From: Hyphomicrobiales bacterium
GTDB taxonomy: Bacteria; Pseudomonadota; Alphaproteobacteria; Rhizobiales; Beijerinckiaceae
Direction of reading: 5' to 3'
DNA: 64,000 nt
NCBI GenBank assembly: GCA_027489955.1
Contig: JAIXYZ010000005.1
Span: 57,081 to 121,080, forward strand
The stretch's first letter is position 1. Each line of letters begins with the position of its first letter. Positions 1-13,336 of this stretch are shown here, in pieces. Under the pieces are notes generated by a model. That model was not told where the DNA came from. It made no database searches and saw only the letters and a program-made list of their open reading frames with translations. A program made the translations under genes and the position numbers.

Positions 1-51
1 CAGCAGGCAAAGCCTGTCACGCGCGGCCATGCGTGGCGGCCATCGCTCGCG

Positions 52-172
52 CGCCATCCCCCGCCGGAGCCGAAGGCGCAAGGGGAAGGGGATCCAGAAT
101 GGCCCGCCATCGCGCGCGATGCCTCCCATTGTCTGGATCCCCTTCCCTCGCTTCGCTCGCCGGGGATGACAG
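52..172. repeat. Palindromic extragenic repeat, family A copy 1
   Basis: Perfect 16-bp inverted arms at 83-98 and 132-147 (the second reads TCTGGATCCCCTTCCC) lie inside a longer imperfect palindrome that ends in GATGACAG at 165-172. The same inner arms and the same GATGACAG end recur near 36563-36693, so this is a dispersed element and not a gene. It lies downstream of yraN, which runs towards it, and could fold as an RNA hairpin. The 50 bases before it and the 49 after it show no gene. Confidence 0.8.
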
Positions 173-221
173 GCGGGGGTGATGCAGCGTGCCGTGGTCG
201 CTCCTCGGACTGTCGGCTCGG

Positions 222-608
222 TCACGGCTCGAGCGGAAAGGCGTCGGGCACGTGGAGTGGCCAGCGGCGCGGCGCCACGAACACCGTGTCGAAGCGCAGG
301 CTGCGGTTCGCAGCCCAGGGGTTGCGCGCCAGCCAGGCGCGCGACAGCCGCGAGAACAGCCGCCGCTTCTCCGCCGTGACCGCGATCGCGGCATCGTCCA
401 GCCGGGCGCGGGCCTTCACCTCGACGAAGGCGACCGTGTCCCCCCGGGCGACGATGAGGTCGATCTCGCCGCCCTTTCCGCCATAGCGCCGCGCGATGGG
501 CCGCCAGCCCTTGAGCATGAGCGCGAGGAGGGCCAGCCATTCGGCGCGATGCCCGCGCCGATAGGCGCTGCGGCGCGTATCCGGGCCGGCGGCGCCCGCC
601 CGGCTCAC
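222..608 (-). CDS. yraN: YraN/UPF0102 family nuclease-like protein
   Basis: 128 residues, the usual size for the UPF0102 (YraN) family. The diagnostic stretch is present: an N-terminal [14 protein letters not shown] helix, then [20 protein letters not shown], the E-D-EVK pattern of Holliday-junction-resolvase-like nuclease folds. The exact role is unsettled in the family. The start is GTG and overlaps the rsmI stop as GTGA, implying translational coupling. The rsmI-yraN pairing is conserved in many proteobacteria. Confidence 0.93.
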   Translation of the reverse strand: MSRAGAAGPDTRRSAYRRGHRAEWLALLALMLKGWRPIARRYGGKGGEIDLIVARGDTVAFVEVKARARLDDAAIAVTAEKRRLFSRLSRAWLARNPWAANRSLRFDTVFVAPRRWPLHVPDAFPLEP

Positions 609-1564
609 GCGTCCCGGGCCTTGGCGACCGCCAGGGCCCGCGCATAGACGTCGCGGCGGGGCGTCCCGGTCTCGTCGGCGACGATCGCCGCCGCGTCCTT
701 GATCGAATGGTGGCGCAGCGCCTCGGCGATGCGGGCATCCAGCGACGTGTCGGTGAGGGCGGCCGCCATGCCCTCCTGCGCGGGGCCGATCAGGACGACG
801 ATCTCGCCCTTGGGCGGCCCCTCCGCGGCGAAGGTCGCGGCCAGTTCCGGCAGCGTGCCGCGGCGCACCGTCTCGAACATCTTGGTGAGTTCGCGGGCGA
901 CGGCGGCGGGCCGCTCGCCCAGGGTCGCGGCGGCATCGGCGAGCATCTCCGGCAGTCGTCGCGCCGATTCGAACAGCACGACCGTGCCGGGTATGGCGCC
1001 GAGCGTCTGCAGGCGCGCCTTCCGCGCCGACGATTTCGGCGGCAGGAACCCTTCGAAGAAGAAGCGGTCCGTCGGCAGGCCCGAGACGACGAGCGCGGAC
1101 AGGACGGCGGACGGGCCCGGAACGCCCGTCACCGGGATGCCGGCCTCGATCGCCGCCTCCACGAGCTTGTAGCCGGGATCGGACACCAGCGGGGTGCCCG
1201 CATCCGACACGAGCGCGAGGGCCTGCCCGGCCTCCAGCCGGGCGATCATGCGGGGCCGGATCACGGGCGCGGAATGGTCGTTATAGGCCACGAGCGGCGT
1301 GGCGATGCCGTAATGGGCGAGCAGCGTCTTGGTGACGCGCGTGTCCTCGGCAAGGATCGCGTCCGCGGCCGCGAGCACGTTCAGCGCCCGGAACGAGACG
1401 TCCTGGAGGTTGCCGATGGGCGTCGCCACGATGTGCAGCCCCGCCGCGATGGGCGAGGCTTCCGCCGCGAGGCCGAAGGCCGTGAAAACGCCCTGGCCGC
1501 GGCCCGCGCCGCCGCCCGAAGGACCCGCGGGCCTATCCCGCCGCTCGATTATCCGCTTCGTCAT
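605..1564 (-). CDS. rsmI: 16S rRNA (cytidine(1402)-2'-O)-methyltransferase RsmI
   Basis: SAM-dependent methyltransferase that 2'-O-methylates C1402 in the 30S decoding centre. The tetrapyrrole-methylase fold motifs are in order: ATPIGNL (residues 47-53), the [11 protein letters not shown] loop (121-131), GVPGPSA (147-153) and [10 protein letters not shown] (168-177). At 319 residues it is slightly longer than the typical 280-300 because of about 40 variable N-terminal residues; the ATG at 1564 has no clear ribosome site, so a later start is possible. It is divergent from the LpoA-like gene, and the 157-bp gap should hold both promoters. Confidence 0.95.
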   Translation of the reverse strand: MTKRIIERRDRPAGPSGGGAGRGQGVFTAFGLAAEASPIAAGLHIVATPIGNLQDVSFRALNVLAAADAILAEDTRVTKTLLAHYGIATPLVAYNDHSAPVIRPRMIARLEAGQALALVSDAGTPLVSDPGYKLVEAAIEAGIPVTGVPGPSAVLSALVVSGLPTDRFFFEGFLPPKSSARKARLQTLGAIPGTVVLFESARRLPEMLADAAATLGERPAAVARELTKMFETVRRGTLPELAATFAAEGPPKGEIVVLIGPAQEGMAAALTDTSLDARIAEALRHHSIKDAAAIVADETGTPRRDVYARALAVAKARDA

Positions 1565-1721
1565 TGTTGATTATTCGCATGCCCGAAAGAAAATGTGAAT
1601 TGAAAGTGACGCGGCTTCCGTTGCGTCCGGGTTTGGACCCGCGGGACGGACAAGGTAACCTTTACCATTCGTTGAGATCGTTGCATCTCGCCCTTTCCGA
1701 ACGAAAGCCGGGAGCAGGCAC

Positions 1722-2918
1722 TTGTCCGACACGTCTTCCCTCACCCGCCGCGACCTGGCCCGCTTCGTGGTCCTGCCTGCGACCGCCTTGGCCCTCGGCG
1801 GGTGCCTTGCCGGCTCCGGCGGCGCGCTGACGGGCGAGGAGCCGGTCGCCCAGGCGCCCGCCGGCGATCCGAACGCGCTGGGACAGGGCAGCGTCAAGGT
1901 GGCGCTCATCCTGCCGCTCACCGGCGCGGGGCAGGGCGCGGTCGCGGGCGCGGCGCTGCGCAACGCCGCCGATCTCGCCATCGCCGAGTTCCAGAACCCG
2001 GACATCCAGCTCCTCGTGAAGGACGACCAGGGTACTGCCGCTGGCGCGCGGGCCGCCGCGCAGGCCGCCCTCGGCGAAGGCGCCGAGCTCGTCATCGGCC
2101 CGCTCTTCGCCCAGGCCGTGCAGGGCGCCGCGCAGGTCACGCGCGCCGCCAACCGCCCCATGATCGCCTTCTCCACCGATGCCAGCGTCGCGACCCGGGG
2201 CGTCTATCTGCTGAGCTTCCTCGCTGAAAACGAGGTGGAGCGGGTCGTGACCTATGCCGTCTCCCAGAACCGTCGCGGCTTCGCGGCGCTGGTTCCCGAG
2301 ACGCCCTATGGCCGCGTGACCGAGGCCGCCTTCCAGCAGGCCGTCGCCGCCCGTTCGGGGCGTCTGCTCGGGCTCGAGCGCTATCCCGCCGGCGACCGCA
2401 ACGCCATGACCGAGGCGGCCCGCCGCCTGGCGCAGACCGCCGCCCAGGCCGATGCGCTGTTCATGCCCGAGGGCGGCGAGCAGATCGCGCTGCTGGCCGG
2501 CGCGGCGCAGACCGCCGGCTTCAACCTCCAGCGCACCAGGCCGCTCGGCACCGGCCTGTGGAACGACGCGCGGGCCTTCCGCGTGCCCCAGCTGGCGGGC
2601 GGCTGGTTTGCGGCCCCCGACGGGGCCGGCTACGATGCCTTCGCCCAGCGCTACCGGGCGCGGTTCAACGCCGATCCGACCCGGATCGCGACCCTCGCCT
2701 ACGACGCCGTGTCGCTGGCGGCCGCCCTGGTGCGCACCCAGGGCGCCCAGCGCTTCACGGAGGCCACGCTGACGAACGCGTCCGGCTTTGCCGGCGTCGA
2801 CGGCGTCTTCCGGTTCCTGAGCAACGGCACGAACGAGCGCGCGCTGGCGGTCTACGAAATCCGCGGCGGCGCGTCCGCCGTGGTGAGCGGCGCGCCGACC
2901 TCCCTCGCCCGCGCCTGA
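1722..2918 (+). CDS. Penicillin-binding protein activator, LpoA-like lipoprotein
   Basis: 398 residues. The N-terminus has a signal peptide ending in the lipobox LGGC with lipidated Cys28, so it should be anchored in the outer membrane. From about residue 57 it has a type-1 periplasmic-binding fold (VALILPLTGAGQGAVAGAAL and following), as in the C-terminal part of LpoA and in Leu/Ile/Val-binding proteins. This form without the N-terminal TPR part is commonly annotated as a penicillin-binding protein activator in alphaproteobacteria and usually sits beside rsmI/yraN/gshB, as here. The start is TTG at 1722 behind a GGGAGCAGG ribosome site. A direct role in activating PBP1A is inferred from family and position only. 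Confidence 0.85.
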   Translation: MSDTSSLTRRDLARFVVLPATALALGGCLAGSGGALTGEEPVAQAPAGDPNALGQGSVKVALILPLTGAGQGAVAGAALRNAADLAIAEFQNPDIQLLVKDDQGTAAGARAAAQAALGEGAELVIGPLFAQAVQGAAQVTRAANRPMIAFSTDASVATRGVYLLSFLAENEVERVVTYAVSQNRRGFAALVPETPYGRVTEAAFQQAVAARSGRLLGLERYPAGDRNAMTEAARRLAQTAAQADALFMPEGGEQIALLAGAAQTAGFNLQRTRPLGTGLWNDARAFRVPQLAGGWFAAPDGAGYDAFAQRYRARFNADPTRIATLAYDAVSLAAALVRTQGAQRFTEATLTNASGFAGVDGVFRFLSNGTNERALAVYEIRGGASAVVSGAPTSLARA

Positions 2919-2934
2919 TCCCGGGGGCGGCGGC

Positions 2935-3876
2935 CTAGAGCTTCGCTTCGATCGCGTCCCAGATCGCGACGGCGAGGTCCGGCCCGCCGAGGCGCTTGAT
3001 CGCGCGGATGCCGGTCGGCGAGGTCACGTTGATCTCGGTCAGCTTGCCGTCGATCACGTCGATGCCGACGAAGATGAGGCCCATCGCCTTCAGCGCGGGG
3101 CCGATCGTCGCGCAGATCTCGCGCTCGCGCTCGCTGAGCTGGGTGTCCGCGGGCGAACCGCCGCGCACCATGTTGGAGCGGATGTCGTTCTCCGCCGGCA
3201 CGCGGTTCACCGCGCCCATCGCCTCGCCATCCACGAGGATGATGCGCTTGTCGCCCTTCGACACCGCCGGCAGGAATTGCTGCACCACCCAGGGCTCCTT
3301 CCAGGTGGTGGAGAAGATGTCGAACATGGACCCGAAATTCGGGTCCTTCTCCGTCACGCGCAGCACCGCCGCGCCGCCATGCCCGTGGAGCGGCTTCATC
3401 ACGATCTGCCCGAACTCGGCGCGGAAGGCCTCGATCTCCTCCCGGTCGCGGGTGACGATCGTCGGCGGCATCAGCTCGGGATAGTTGAGGACGAAGATCT
3501 TCTCGGGCGCGTTGCGCACGCTGGCCGGGTCGTTGACGACGAGCGTCTTCGGATGGATGCGCTCCAGCATGTGCGTGGCCGTGATGTAGGCCAGGTCGAA
3601 GGGCGGATCCTGGCGCATCAGCACGACGTCGATGTCGGTCTCCAGGTCCAGCCGCTCGGGCTCGCCCAGCGTCGCGTGGTCGCCCGCCACGTCGCGAACC
3701 TGCGTGCGCCGGGCCCGGACGGTGACACGCCCGTCCCGCTGGGTCATCCGGTCGGGCGTATAGGTATGGAGCGTATGGCCCCGCGCCTGCGCCTCCAGCA
3801 TCAGCGCGAAGGTCGAGTCGCCGGCGATCCGGATGGTTTCGATCGGGTCCATCTGAACGGCGATGCGCAGTCCCAT
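2935..3876 (-). CDS. gshB: Glutathione synthetase
   Basis: ATP-dependent ligation of gamma-glutamylcysteine and glycine to give glutathione, in the cytoplasm. 313 residues, normal for bacterial GshB. An N-terminal substrate domain ([22 protein letters not shown] at 87-94, [12 protein letters not shown] at 115-126) precedes the ATP-grasp domain (KPLHGHGG, then EINVTSPTG near the end). The ATG at 3876 has an AGGAG ribosome site. It converges on the LpoA-like gene with 16 bases between stops. The two GST genes elsewhere in the window would use its product. Confidence 0.96.
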   Translation of the reverse strand: MGLRIAVQMDPIETIRIAGDSTFALMLEAQARGHTLHTYTPDRMTQRDGRVTVRARRTQVRDVAGDHATLGEPERLDLETDIDVVLMRQDPPFDLAYITATHMLERIHPKTLVVNDPASVRNAPEKIFVLNYPELMPPTIVTRDREEIEAFRAEFGQIVMKPLHGHGGAAVLRVTEKDPNFGSMFDIFSTTWKEPWVVQQFLPAVSKGDKRIILVDGEAMGAVNRVPAENDIRSNMVRGGSPADTQLSEREREICATIGPALKAMGLIFVGIDVIDGKLTEINVTSPTGIRAIKRLGGPDLAVAIWDAIEAKL

Positions 3877-3940
3877 GAGCGTCTCCTGACACGGCCGCCC
3901 CGCAGCCGGATTGACTGAAAATTAATCACGTTTCTGCAGC

Positions 3941-5650
3941 GTGGCCGGGACCATGCGCAAGAACCGCATCCTCAATTCGATCGGCACGAAGATCGCCGCC
4001 TGCATCTGCCTGGTCGGGCTGGCGACGCTGGGCGTGACGTTCTACGTCGCCCGGGCGGCGCTGACCATCGACCAGCAGGTCGAGGGCCTGTCGGGCGCCG
4101 GACAGCGCGTGGTCTATGGCGAGCGCCTCCAGGCCCTGGTGAACGGCGTCGTGATGGAATCGCGCGCCTTGTACATGGCCAGAGATAAGCAGGCCGTGGA
4201 CCGGTTCAATGCGGGCCTGCGCCGCCATCTGTCGGAGATGCGGGCGCTCATCCGCGTCTGGGAATCCAGCCTCACCCTGGATGAGCAGCGCAAGTTCGTG
4301 GTGCTCCGGGGCCGCGTCGAGGCCTTCATCGAGACCCGCAACGCCCTCGCCGACGCCGCCGACCGCAGCCCCGGATCGGTCGCGTCCGTCTTCGAGGACG
4401 AGATGAACCGCGCCCAGCGGATCGCCCTGTCCAACGACATCTCCGCCTTCGCGCGGCTGGATGCCGAGACGCTCGCCGACAATATCGGCGCGATCTCCGG
4501 CCAGACCCGCGCCATGCGCAAGGACCTCGTGGCGGTCGCCGCCATCTGGACCCTGTCCACGATCCTGCTGGCGGTCCTCCTCGGCCAGCGCCTCATCGCC
4601 GGCCCCATCCGCCAGCTCACGAACGGCATGGCGCGGCTCGCCGCGGGCGACACCGGCATCTCCACCGTCCAGATCGCCCGCCGCGGCGGCGAGATCGGCG
4701 CCATGGGGCGGGCGCTCGCCATCCTGGTGGCGGCGGTCAAGCGCAACAACGAACTGATGGACGAGATGCGCGAGCGCGACGACCGGGAGGCGCTGCTCAA
4801 GCGCGACGCGGCGGTGAAGGAACGCGCCGCCGCGCTCGACGCCGCGATGACCTCGGTCACTTCCCGCCTGTCCGACACGGCGCGCGCCCTGTCGGCTGCC
4901 TCCGACACGCTGATCGGCTCGGCCAGCCAGGCGACCCATGGCGCGCTCGCCATCACCGGCGCATCCAACGGCACCGCTGAGCGCGTCCGCGATCTCGCCC
5001 ACGCCGCGGAGGAATTGTCGAACTCGATCGCCGAGGTCGGCGCCCGTGCGCTCGATTCGGCCAATATCGTGCGCGGCGCCGTCGCCGACGCGGCAGCGAC
5101 CACCGACGCCGTCGGCAAGCTGGCGGAGAACGTCGACCGCATCGGCGCCATCGCCCATATCATCGGCCAGATCGCCGAGCAGACGAATCTCCTGGCCCTC
5201 AACGCCACCATCGAGGCGGCGCGCGCGGGCGAGGCCGGCCGCGGGTTTGCCGTCGTCGCCTCCGAGGTGAAGGCGCTCGCCTCCCAGACCGCGCGGGCCA
5301 CGCAGGACATTTCGGCGCGCATCGCCGACGTGCAGGACGCCACGCGCCATTCCATCGGCGTGATCGAGACGATCCGCACCCGCGTAGCCGAGATCGATCA
5401 CATCGCCGTCTCCATCGCCTCTGCGGTCGAGGAGCAGAGCGCCTCGACCCACCTCATCGCCGCCAATGTGCGCGCGGCCGCCGAAGGGGCGGCGACCACG
5501 TCCGCCTCGGTCGCGACGGTCGGCGAAGCGACCGCCGAGACCAATGCCGGCGCCGAGAAGGTGGCCGCGCTCGCCCGCGCGCTGGAGGATGACGCCCGCG
5601 TCATGCGCGCGGAGATGGAAGCGTTCTTCGCCAGCCTGCGGGCCGCCTGA
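3941..5650 (+). CDS. Methyl-accepting chemotaxis protein
   Basis: 569 residues. TM1 is at about 18-40, a helical sensor domain of roughly 150 residues follows, TM2 (about 197-218) ends in [20 protein letters not shown], which begins the HAMP domain, and the cytoplasmic coiled coil carries the receptor tip [19 protein letters not shown]. The C-terminus ends FFASLRAA and lacks the CheR/CheB-tethering pentapeptide. The periplasmic part is predominantly helical and looks like a four-helix-bundle sensor; the ligand cannot be told. The GTG start at 3941 has an alternative ATG four codons on. It stands alone with no che genes nearby. Confidence 0.92.
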   Translation: MAGTMRKNRILNSIGTKIAACICLVGLATLGVTFYVARAALTIDQQVEGLSGAGQRVVYGERLQALVNGVVMESRALYMARDKQAVDRFNAGLRRHLSEMRALIRVWESSLTLDEQRKFVVLRGRVEAFIETRNALADAADRSPGSVASVFEDEMNRAQRIALSNDISAFARLDAETLADNIGAISGQTRAMRKDLVAVAAIWTLSTILLAVLLGQRLIAGPIRQLTNGMARLAAGDTGISTVQIARRGGEIGAMGRALAILVAAVKRNNELMDEMRERDDREALLKRDAAVKERAAALDAAMTSVTSRLSDTARALSAASDTLIGSASQATHGALAITGASNGTAERVRDLAHAAEELSNSIAEVGARALDSANIVRGAVADAAATTDAVGKLAENVDRIGAIAHIIGQIAEQTNLLALNATIEAARAGEAGRGFAVVASEVKALASQTARATQDISARIADVQDATRHSIGVIETIRTRVAEIDHIAVSIASAVEEQSASTHLIAANVRAAAEGAATTSASVATVGEATAETNAGAEKVAALARALEDDARVMRAEMEAFFASLRAA

Positions 5651-5750
5651 GCCGCCGGCCGCCGCCCCGTCCCTTGCCAATTTACGCCTGCGAGCGTATA
5701 TCGGCGTCATTCCGACAGTCCTGATCGGTTCCTGATGGAGCCTTGATGGA

Positions 5751-5809
5751 GAGTGGGTCCCCCGGGGCCCGCTCCGAAGGACCTTATGCGCATCTCCATC
5801 GCGATGCGC
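5751..5809 (+). promoter_or_regulatory. Hairpin-rich leader upstream of rimP
   Basis: Two stem-loops lie in the 209-bp gap before rimP. The first pairs GAGTGGGTCCC (5751-5761) with GGGGCCCGCTC (5764-5774), 11 pairs including two G-U wobbles. The second pairs GCGCATC (5788-5794) with GATGCGC (5803-5809). In enterobacteria the rimP-nusA-infB leader carries attenuators and is controlled by NusA. A similar role here is inference; no U-rich run follows either stem. Confidence 0.4.
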
Positions 5810-5859
5810 CCTGGTCCGTCCGGCGGAGTGAATCGACGCGAAGGCCGACCGAAGGACCG

Positions 5860-6465
5860 ATGTCCCAGCACGAGAAGCGCCTGATTACCGAGAACGGCGT
5901 CGCCGCCCGCGTGGCCGCGATCATCGAGCCCGTGGTCGAGGACCTGGGTTTCCGGCTCGTGCGCGTGCGTGTCACCGGGCAGAACGGCTGCACCGTGCAG
6001 ATCATGGCCGAGAAGCCGGACGGCACGATGGGCGTGGACGAATGCGAGGCGGTGAGCCGCGCGGTGTCCCCCGTCCTCGATCTCGAGGACCCGGTGGACC
6101 GGGCCTACTACCTCGAAGTCTCCTCGCCCGGCATCGACAGGCCGCTGGTGCGCCTGTCCGATTTCGACCGGTGGGCCGGCTTCGAGGCCAAGGTCGAGAT
6201 GGCCGTGCCGGTGGAAGGGCGCAAGCGCTTCCGCGGCTTCATCCGCGGCACCGAGGGTGACTGCGCCGTGATCGAGCTGTCGGACGGCAAGGCCGACGAG
6301 GACGTCACCGCCAAGCTCGTCGTCGCGGACATGGGCGAGGCCCGCCTCGTCCTCACCGACGACCTGATCAAGGAATCGCTGCGCCGGGGCAAGGCCGCCC
6401 TGGCCGGCGCCGAAGAACCGGAAGAGGGCACGGAACCCGGCGACGCCGCTCCGACCCGTCACTGA
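5860..6465 (+). CDS. rimP: Ribosome maturation factor RimP
   Basis: Assists late assembly of the 30S subunit. 201 residues from the ATG at 5860, chosen because GAAGGA precedes it and because homology starts at [20 protein letters not shown]; an upstream in-frame start at 5743 would add an unlikely tail. The N-terminal domain holds the [15 protein letters not shown] strand and [12 protein letters not shown]; the C-terminal SH3-like half follows. An acidic tail ([11 protein letters not shown]) is usual for alphaproteobacterial forms. It is the first gene of the rimP-nusA-ylxR-infB-rbfA-truB operon. Confidence 0.95.
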   Translation: MSQHEKRLITENGVAARVAAIIEPVVEDLGFRLVRVRVTGQNGCTVQIMAEKPDGTMGVDECEAVSRAVSPVLDLEDPVDRAYYLEVSSPGIDRPLVRLSDFDRWAGFEAKVEMAVPVEGRKRFRGFIRGTEGDCAVIELSDGKADEDVTAKLVVADMGEARLVLTDDLIKESLRRGKAALAGAEEPEEGTEPGDAAPTRH

Positions 6466-6491
6466 ACAGAACCATCCGAGGGAGCACTTCC

Positions 6492-8096
6492 ATGGCCGTC
6501 AGCGCCAACCGGCTCGAACTTCTCCAGATCGCCGACGCGGTCGCGCGGGAGAAGGTCATCGACCGCCAGATCGTCCTCGCCGCCATGGAGGACGCCATCC
6601 AGAAGGCGGCCCGCTCGCGCTACGGCAGCGAGACCGAGGTGCGCGCCGAGATCAACCCGCGCTCCGGCGAGATCCGCCTGTCGCGCCTCCTGCTCGTCGT
6701 CGACGAGGTGGAGAACGACGCGACGCAGATCTCCGTGGTGGATGCCCGCCGCCGCAACCCGGCGGCCCAGTCCGGCGACTACATCGCCGAGACCCTGCCC
6801 CCGTTCGACTTCGGGCGCATCGCGGCCCAGTCGGCCAAGCAGGTCATCGTGCAGAAGGTGCGCGAGGCCGAGCGCGACCGGCAGTACGACGAGTTCAAGG
6901 ATCGCATCGGCGAGATCGTCAACGGCGTGGTCAAGCGCGCCGAGTACGGCAACGTGGTGGTCGATCTCGGGCGCGGCGAAGCCATCGTGCGCCGCGACGA
7001 ACTGATCCCCCGCGAGACGTTCCGCGTCGGCGACCGCATCCGCGCCTATGTCTACGACGTGCGCCGGGAGGTCCGCGGCCCGCAGATCTTCCTGTCCCGC
7101 ACCCATCCGCAGTTCATGGCGAAGCTCTTCGCGCAGGAAGTGCCGGAGATCTACGACGGCATCGTCGAGGTGAAGGCGGTCGCCCGCGATCCGGGCTCGC
7201 GCGCCAAGATCGCCGTGATCAGCCGCGATTCCTCCATCGATCCGGTCGGCGCCTGCGTCGGCATGCGCGGCTCCCGCGTCCAGGCGGTGGTCGGCGAATT
7301 GCAGGGTGAGAAGGTGGACATCATCCCCTGGTCGCACGACCCGGCGACGTTCATCGTCAACGCGCTGCAGCCGGCCGAGGTGGTCAAGGTGGTGCTCGAC
7401 GAGGATTCGGAGCGCATCGAGGTCGTCGTGCCCGACGACCAGCTCTCGCTCGCCATCGGCCGCCGCGGCCAGAACGTGCGCCTCGCCTCGCAGCTCACCG
7501 GCTGGGACATCGACATCCTGACCGAGGCCGAGGAATCGGAGCGCCGCCAGAAGGAATTCGCCGAGCGCACCGAGCTGTTCATGAACGCGCTCGACGTCGA
7601 CGAGGTGGTCGGCCAGCTCCTGGCCTCGGAAGGCTTCTCCTCCATCGAGGAACTCGCCTATGTCGAGACGTCCGAGCTCGCCTCCATCCAGGGCTTCGAC
7701 GAGGACACCGCGGCCGAGATCCAGGACCGCGCCACCTCCTACCTCGCCGCCCGCGAGGCTGAACTCGACGGCCGCCGCCGCGAGCTCGGCGTGGCCGACG
7801 AGCTGAAGGAGATCGAGGGCGTGACGACGGCGATGCTCGTCGCCTTCGGCGAGAACGACGTGAAGACGGTCGAGGACCTTGCCGGCTGCGCCACCGACGA
7901 TCTCGTCGGCTGGACCGAGCGCAAGGACGGCGAGACCGTCAAGCAGAAGGGCTATCTCGACGGGTTCGAGATCTCCCGCACCGAGGCGGAGGGCATGATC
8001 ATGGCCGCCCGCGTCAAGGCGGGCTGGATCGAGCCGCAGGCCGAGCCGGAAGCGGACGAGGGTGCGCCCGAGGCCGGCGAGGGCGAGCAGGGCTGA
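6492..8096 (+). CDS. nusA: Transcription termination/antitermination factor NusA
   Basis: RNA polymerase-bound pausing and antitermination factor. 534 residues with the expected order: N-terminal RNAP-binding domain (1-125), S1 domain ([21 protein letters not shown], about 135-200), two KH domains ([20 protein letters not shown]; then [20 protein letters not shown]) and two C-terminal helix-hairpin-helix repeats ending in a short acidic tail. It begins 26 bp after rimP behind a GGGAG ribosome site (6480-6484). Confidence 0.97.
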   Translation: MAVSANRLELLQIADAVAREKVIDRQIVLAAMEDAIQKAARSRYGSETEVRAEINPRSGEIRLSRLLLVVDEVENDATQISVVDARRRNPAAQSGDYIAETLPPFDFGRIAAQSAKQVIVQKVREAERDRQYDEFKDRIGEIVNGVVKRAEYGNVVVDLGRGEAIVRRDELIPRETFRVGDRIRAYVYDVRREVRGPQIFLSRTHPQFMAKLFAQEVPEIYDGIVEVKAVARDPGSRAKIAVISRDSSIDPVGACVGMRGSRVQAVVGELQGEKVDIIPWSHDPATFIVNALQPAEVVKVVLDEDSERIEVVVPDDQLSLAIGRRGQNVRLASQLTGWDIDILTEAEESERRQKEFAERTELFMNALDVDEVVGQLLASEGFSSIEELAYVETSELASIQGFDEDTAAEIQDRATSYLAAREAELDGRRRELGVADELKEIEGVTTAMLVAFGENDVKTVEDLAGCATDDLVGWTERKDGETVKQKGYLDGFEISRTEAEGMIMAARVKAGWIEPQAEPEADEGAPEAGEGEQG

Positions 8097-8122
8097 GGCC
8101 GGGGCGGACGGGGAGCGCGGCC

Positions 8123-8832
8123 GTGACCGGCCCCGATCCCGAAGCCGCGGGCGACGAGGACCTGGGCGCCTTGCCGGAGCGGACCTGCATCGTCACCCGG
8201 CGCAAAGGTACGCCGGACGACCTCGTCCGGTTCGTGCTCGACCCGCAGGGCCGGGTCGTGCCGGACCTGAAGGCGAAGCTGCCGGGGCGCGGCGTCTGGG
8301 TCGATGCGACCCGCGACGCCGTCGCCGAGGCGGTCCGGCGCAGGCTGTTCGCCCGGGGCTTCCGGCGTCCGGCCGAGGCCGCCGCCACGCTGGCGGACGA
8401 CGTGGCTGCGCTCATGCGCCGCGAGGCGATCCAGGGCCTGTCGCTCGCCAACAAGGCCGGCGACCTGGTCACGGGTTTCGGCAAGGTCGAGGCCGCCGCC
8501 GGAGCGCCGGGACTGGCGGCTCTGGTCCATGCGGCCGACGCGGCCGAGGACGGCGTGAGGAAGATCGGGCAGGCGCTCTGGCGCGTGCACGGGGAACGAT
8601 CCGCCGCGATCCCGGTGATCCGGAGCTTCGCGGCGGAGGAATTGAGTTTGGCATTGGGCGGGGCACTTGTGATACATGCAGCCCTCGTCGCGGGTCCGGG
8701 CAGCGACGGCTTCCTGTCGAAATGGCGCCGCCTGGCGCGATATGACGGCAAGCTTGCGCCCGGTCCGGCAACGGACGGCGGCATGGAATCGCGCAATTCG
8801 GGCCAAGGGGCCCGGCAGGACAGAACGGCGGA

Positions 8833-8836
<4 letters not shown>
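8123..8836 (+). CDS. ylxR: YlxR-type RNA-binding protein (DUF448) with L7Ae-like C-terminus
   Basis: 237 residues. The N-terminal DUF448/YlxR domain shows [21 protein letters not shown] and the LPGRGVWV turn. The second half (about 105-195, [18 protein letters not shown]) resembles the L7Ae/L30e-like domain fused to YlxR in alphaproteobacteria. YlxR binds RNA and has been linked to RNase P in other bacteria. The GTG at 8123 sits behind GGGGAG. Its stop overlaps the infB start (ATGA at 8833-8836), the typical nusA-ylxR-infB coupling. Confidence 0.9.
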
Positions 8837-11493
<2,657 letters not shown>

Positions 11494-11514
11494 TGCCCTG
11501 CCCATCACGGGAGC

Positions 11515-11597
11515 CGTCATTGCGAGCGTAGCGAAGCGATCCGGAACGCGGCCGAGACCGCCGGATTGCTTCGTCGCCGACGCTCCTTGCAATGACG
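11515..11597. repeat. Palindromic extragenic repeat, family B
   Basis: The outer ends CGTCATTGC (11515-11523) and GCAATGACG (11589-11597) are perfect inverted repeats, and inner stretches GCGAAGCGATCCGG and CCGGATTGCTTCG also face each other. This is the common rhizobial REP-like type, and it is inserted between infB and rbfA, where genes of this operon normally abut. The transcribed RNA would fold into a long stem that could act as an mRNA boundary. Confidence 0.8.
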
Positions 11598-11660
11598 ATC
11601 GACTGGCGCTGCGGTGCCGGCACCCGCAGGCAAACCCGGTCCGATCCCGGGAGGACGAAG

Positions 11661-12098
11661 ATGACCAAACGTTTCGACAAGACGGCCGGCCCGTCCCAGC
11701 GCCAGCTCCGCGTCGGCGAACTCATCCGCCACGAACTGGCGGCGATCCTCTCGCGCGGCGACATCCAGGATGACGTGCTCGCCTCGCACGTCATCACGGT
11801 GCCGGAAGTGCGCATGTCGCCGGACCTGAAGATCGCGACCTGCTACGTCATGCCGCTTGGCGGCAAGGACGAGCGGCCCGTGATCCTGGCGCTCGCCAAG
11901 CACAAGAAGCTCCTGCGCCAGGAGATCGCCCGGCGCGTGAACCTGAAATTCGCGCCCGACCTGCGCTTCCTGCGCGACGAGACCTTCGACGAGGCCTCGC
12001 GCATCGACGCCCTTCTGCGCTCCGAGCGCGTGCAGGCCGACCTGCGCAAGCCCAAGGGCTCCGATGCCGACGACACGCCCGGTTCCGATGACGACTGA
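11661..12098 (+). CDS. rbfA: 30S ribosome-binding factor RbfA
   Basis: Cold-shock and 16S rRNA maturation factor with a KH-like fold. 145 residues from the ATG at 11661, chosen for its GGGAGGA ribosome site (11649-11655); a longer frame reaching 11592 runs into the REP element and is not supported. Conserved pieces are [40 protein letters not shown] and [19 protein letters not shown]. Its 3' end overlaps the truB start by 11 bases. Confidence 0.95.
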   Translation: MTKRFDKTAGPSQRQLRVGELIRHELAAILSRGDIQDDVLASHVITVPEVRMSPDLKIATCYVMPLGGKDERPVILALAKHKKLLRQEIARRVNLKFAPDLRFLRDETFDEASRIDALLRSERVQADLRKPKGSDADDTPGSDDD

Positions 12099-13008
12099 CG
12101 CCGCGCCGCCGCCCCGCCCGAAGAAGCGCGACCTGAACGGCTGGGTCGTGCTCGACAAGCCCGTGGGCATGACGTCGACCCAGGCCGTGGGCGCGGTGAA
12201 GCGCATTTTCGGCGCCAAGAAGGCAGGCCATGCCGGCACGCTCGACCCGCTCGCCTCCGGCATCCTGCCCATCGCGCTCGGCGAAGGCACCAAGACGGTG
12301 CCTTACGTGATGGACGGCCGGAAGGCGTATCGCTTCACGGTCAGGTGGGGCGTCGAGACCAACACCGACGATTCCGAAGGACGGGCCGTCGGCACCACGC
12401 AGGACCGGCCCGCCCGCGACGCGGTGGAGGCGCTTTTGCCGCGCTTCACCGGCGTGATCGCGCAGGTGCCGCCCCGCTTCTCGGCCATCAAGATCCAGGG
12501 CGAGCGCGCCTACGATCTGGCCCGGGACGGCGAGGTGGTCGAGCTCCAGGCCCGCGACGTCTCCATCGAGCGCCTGTCCATCGTCGCCCATGACGGCGAG
12601 ACCACCGAGCTCGAGGCCGAATGCGGCAAGGGCACCTATGTGCGTGCCATCGCGCGCGACATGGGCCGGGCGCTGGGCTGCCTCGGCCATATCGTGGCGC
12701 TGCGGCGAACCCGCGTCGGCCCGTTCTCGCTGGCCGACGCCGTGACGCTGGACGACCTGCGCGCGGCGGCCGACCCCGTCCCCGCGGGGCTCAAGGCGGT
12801 CGAGGCGGGCCTGAAGGAGATCGCGGAGCTGGTGGTCAACCGCGATGCGGCCGCCCGCCTGCGCCGGGGCCAGACCGTTCTCCTGCGCGGGCGCGACGCC
12901 CCCCTGGACGCAAGCCCGGTCTATGCGAGCTGCGCCGGCGCCGTCGTGGCCCTGGGCGCGATCCAGAACGGCGAATTCGTCGCGAGCCGCGTCTTCGTCG
13001 GGAGCTGA
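12088..13008 (+). CDS. truB: tRNA pseudouridine(55) synthase TruB
   Basis: Makes pseudouridine 55 in the T loop of tRNAs. About 306 residues from the ATG at 12088. The catalytic aspartate lies in [19 protein letters not shown]; downstream are [20 protein letters not shown], the YDLARDGE motif and [16 protein letters not shown], then a C-terminal PUA-like end. It overlaps rbfA. In most alphaproteobacteria rpsO follows truB directly; here about 7 kb of accessory DNA intervenes. Confidence 0.96.
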   Translation: MTTDAAPPPRPKKRDLNGWVVLDKPVGMTSTQAVGAVKRIFGAKKAGHAGTLDPLASGILPIALGEGTKTVPYVMDGRKAYRFTVRWGVETNTDDSEGRAVGTTQDRPARDAVEALLPRFTGVIAQVPPRFSAIKIQGERAYDLARDGEVVELQARDVSIERLSIVAHDGETTELEAECGKGTYVRAIARDMGRALGCLGHIVALRRTRVGPFSLADAVTLDDLRAAADPVPAGLKAVEAGLKEIAELVVNRDAAARLRRGQTVLLRGRDAPLDASPVYASCAGAVVALGAIQNGEFVASRVFVGS

Positions 13009-13020
13009 CAGGCGGGCATG

Positions 13021-13050
13021 GAAAAAGCCGGGCGCGAGGCCCGGCCTTTC
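13021..13050. terminator. Rho-independent terminator, probably bidirectional
   Basis: Stem GCCGGGC (13027-13033), loop GCGAG, stem GCCCGGC (13039-13045). On the minus strand the stem is followed by five T's, and on the plus strand by three. It therefore fits best as the terminator of the small minus-strand gene at 13077-13235, and probably also ends the infB-truB operon. Confidence 0.75.
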
Positions 13051-13076
13051 CCAATCCGCTGTCAGGCGCAAACGCG

Positions 13077-13235
13077 CTATTTCGGCGCGCTGGCGGCGGG
13101 CGGGTTCAGGTTGACGTTGACGCTCTTGCCGACATTGCCGAACCCGCCGTTGAAGAAGAAGAAGCCGATGCCGATCACCAGCACGGCGCCGACGATGACG
13201 CCGAGAATGCCGCTGCTTCCGGAACCTTCAGCCAT
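13077..13235 (-). CDS. Small single-span membrane protein
   Basis: 52 residues from the ATG at 13235, preceded by GGAGG eight bases upstream; a longer frame to 13304 has no such site. A Gly/Ser-rich head is followed by one hydrophobic segment (ILGVIVGAVLVIGIGFFFF) and a short Gly/Asn tail ending PPAASAPK. No family recognised. It has its own terminator downstream, which supports a real transcript. Confidence 0.65.
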   Translation of the reverse strand: MAEGSGSSGILGVIVGAVLVIGIGFFFFNGGFGNVGKSVNVNLNPPAASAPK

Positions 13236-13336
13236 TGAAAAGCCCTCCGTTACGTTTGACTGACGGGCAAACGCACCGGCGTACCGTCGGTTCCCGTTCG
13301 GCATGACCGGATGGAAGCTGGAATGCGAGGCACCTC

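Noticed and set aside
2852..3892. Longer alternative frame over gshB
   Set aside because: Same strand but another frame; the gshB frame has full GshB motifs and a ribosome site.
11515..11597. Possible small RNA gene or riboswitch between infB and rbfA
   Set aside because: The inverted ends match a common REP-like element, and no promoter or conserved riboswitch core is seen.
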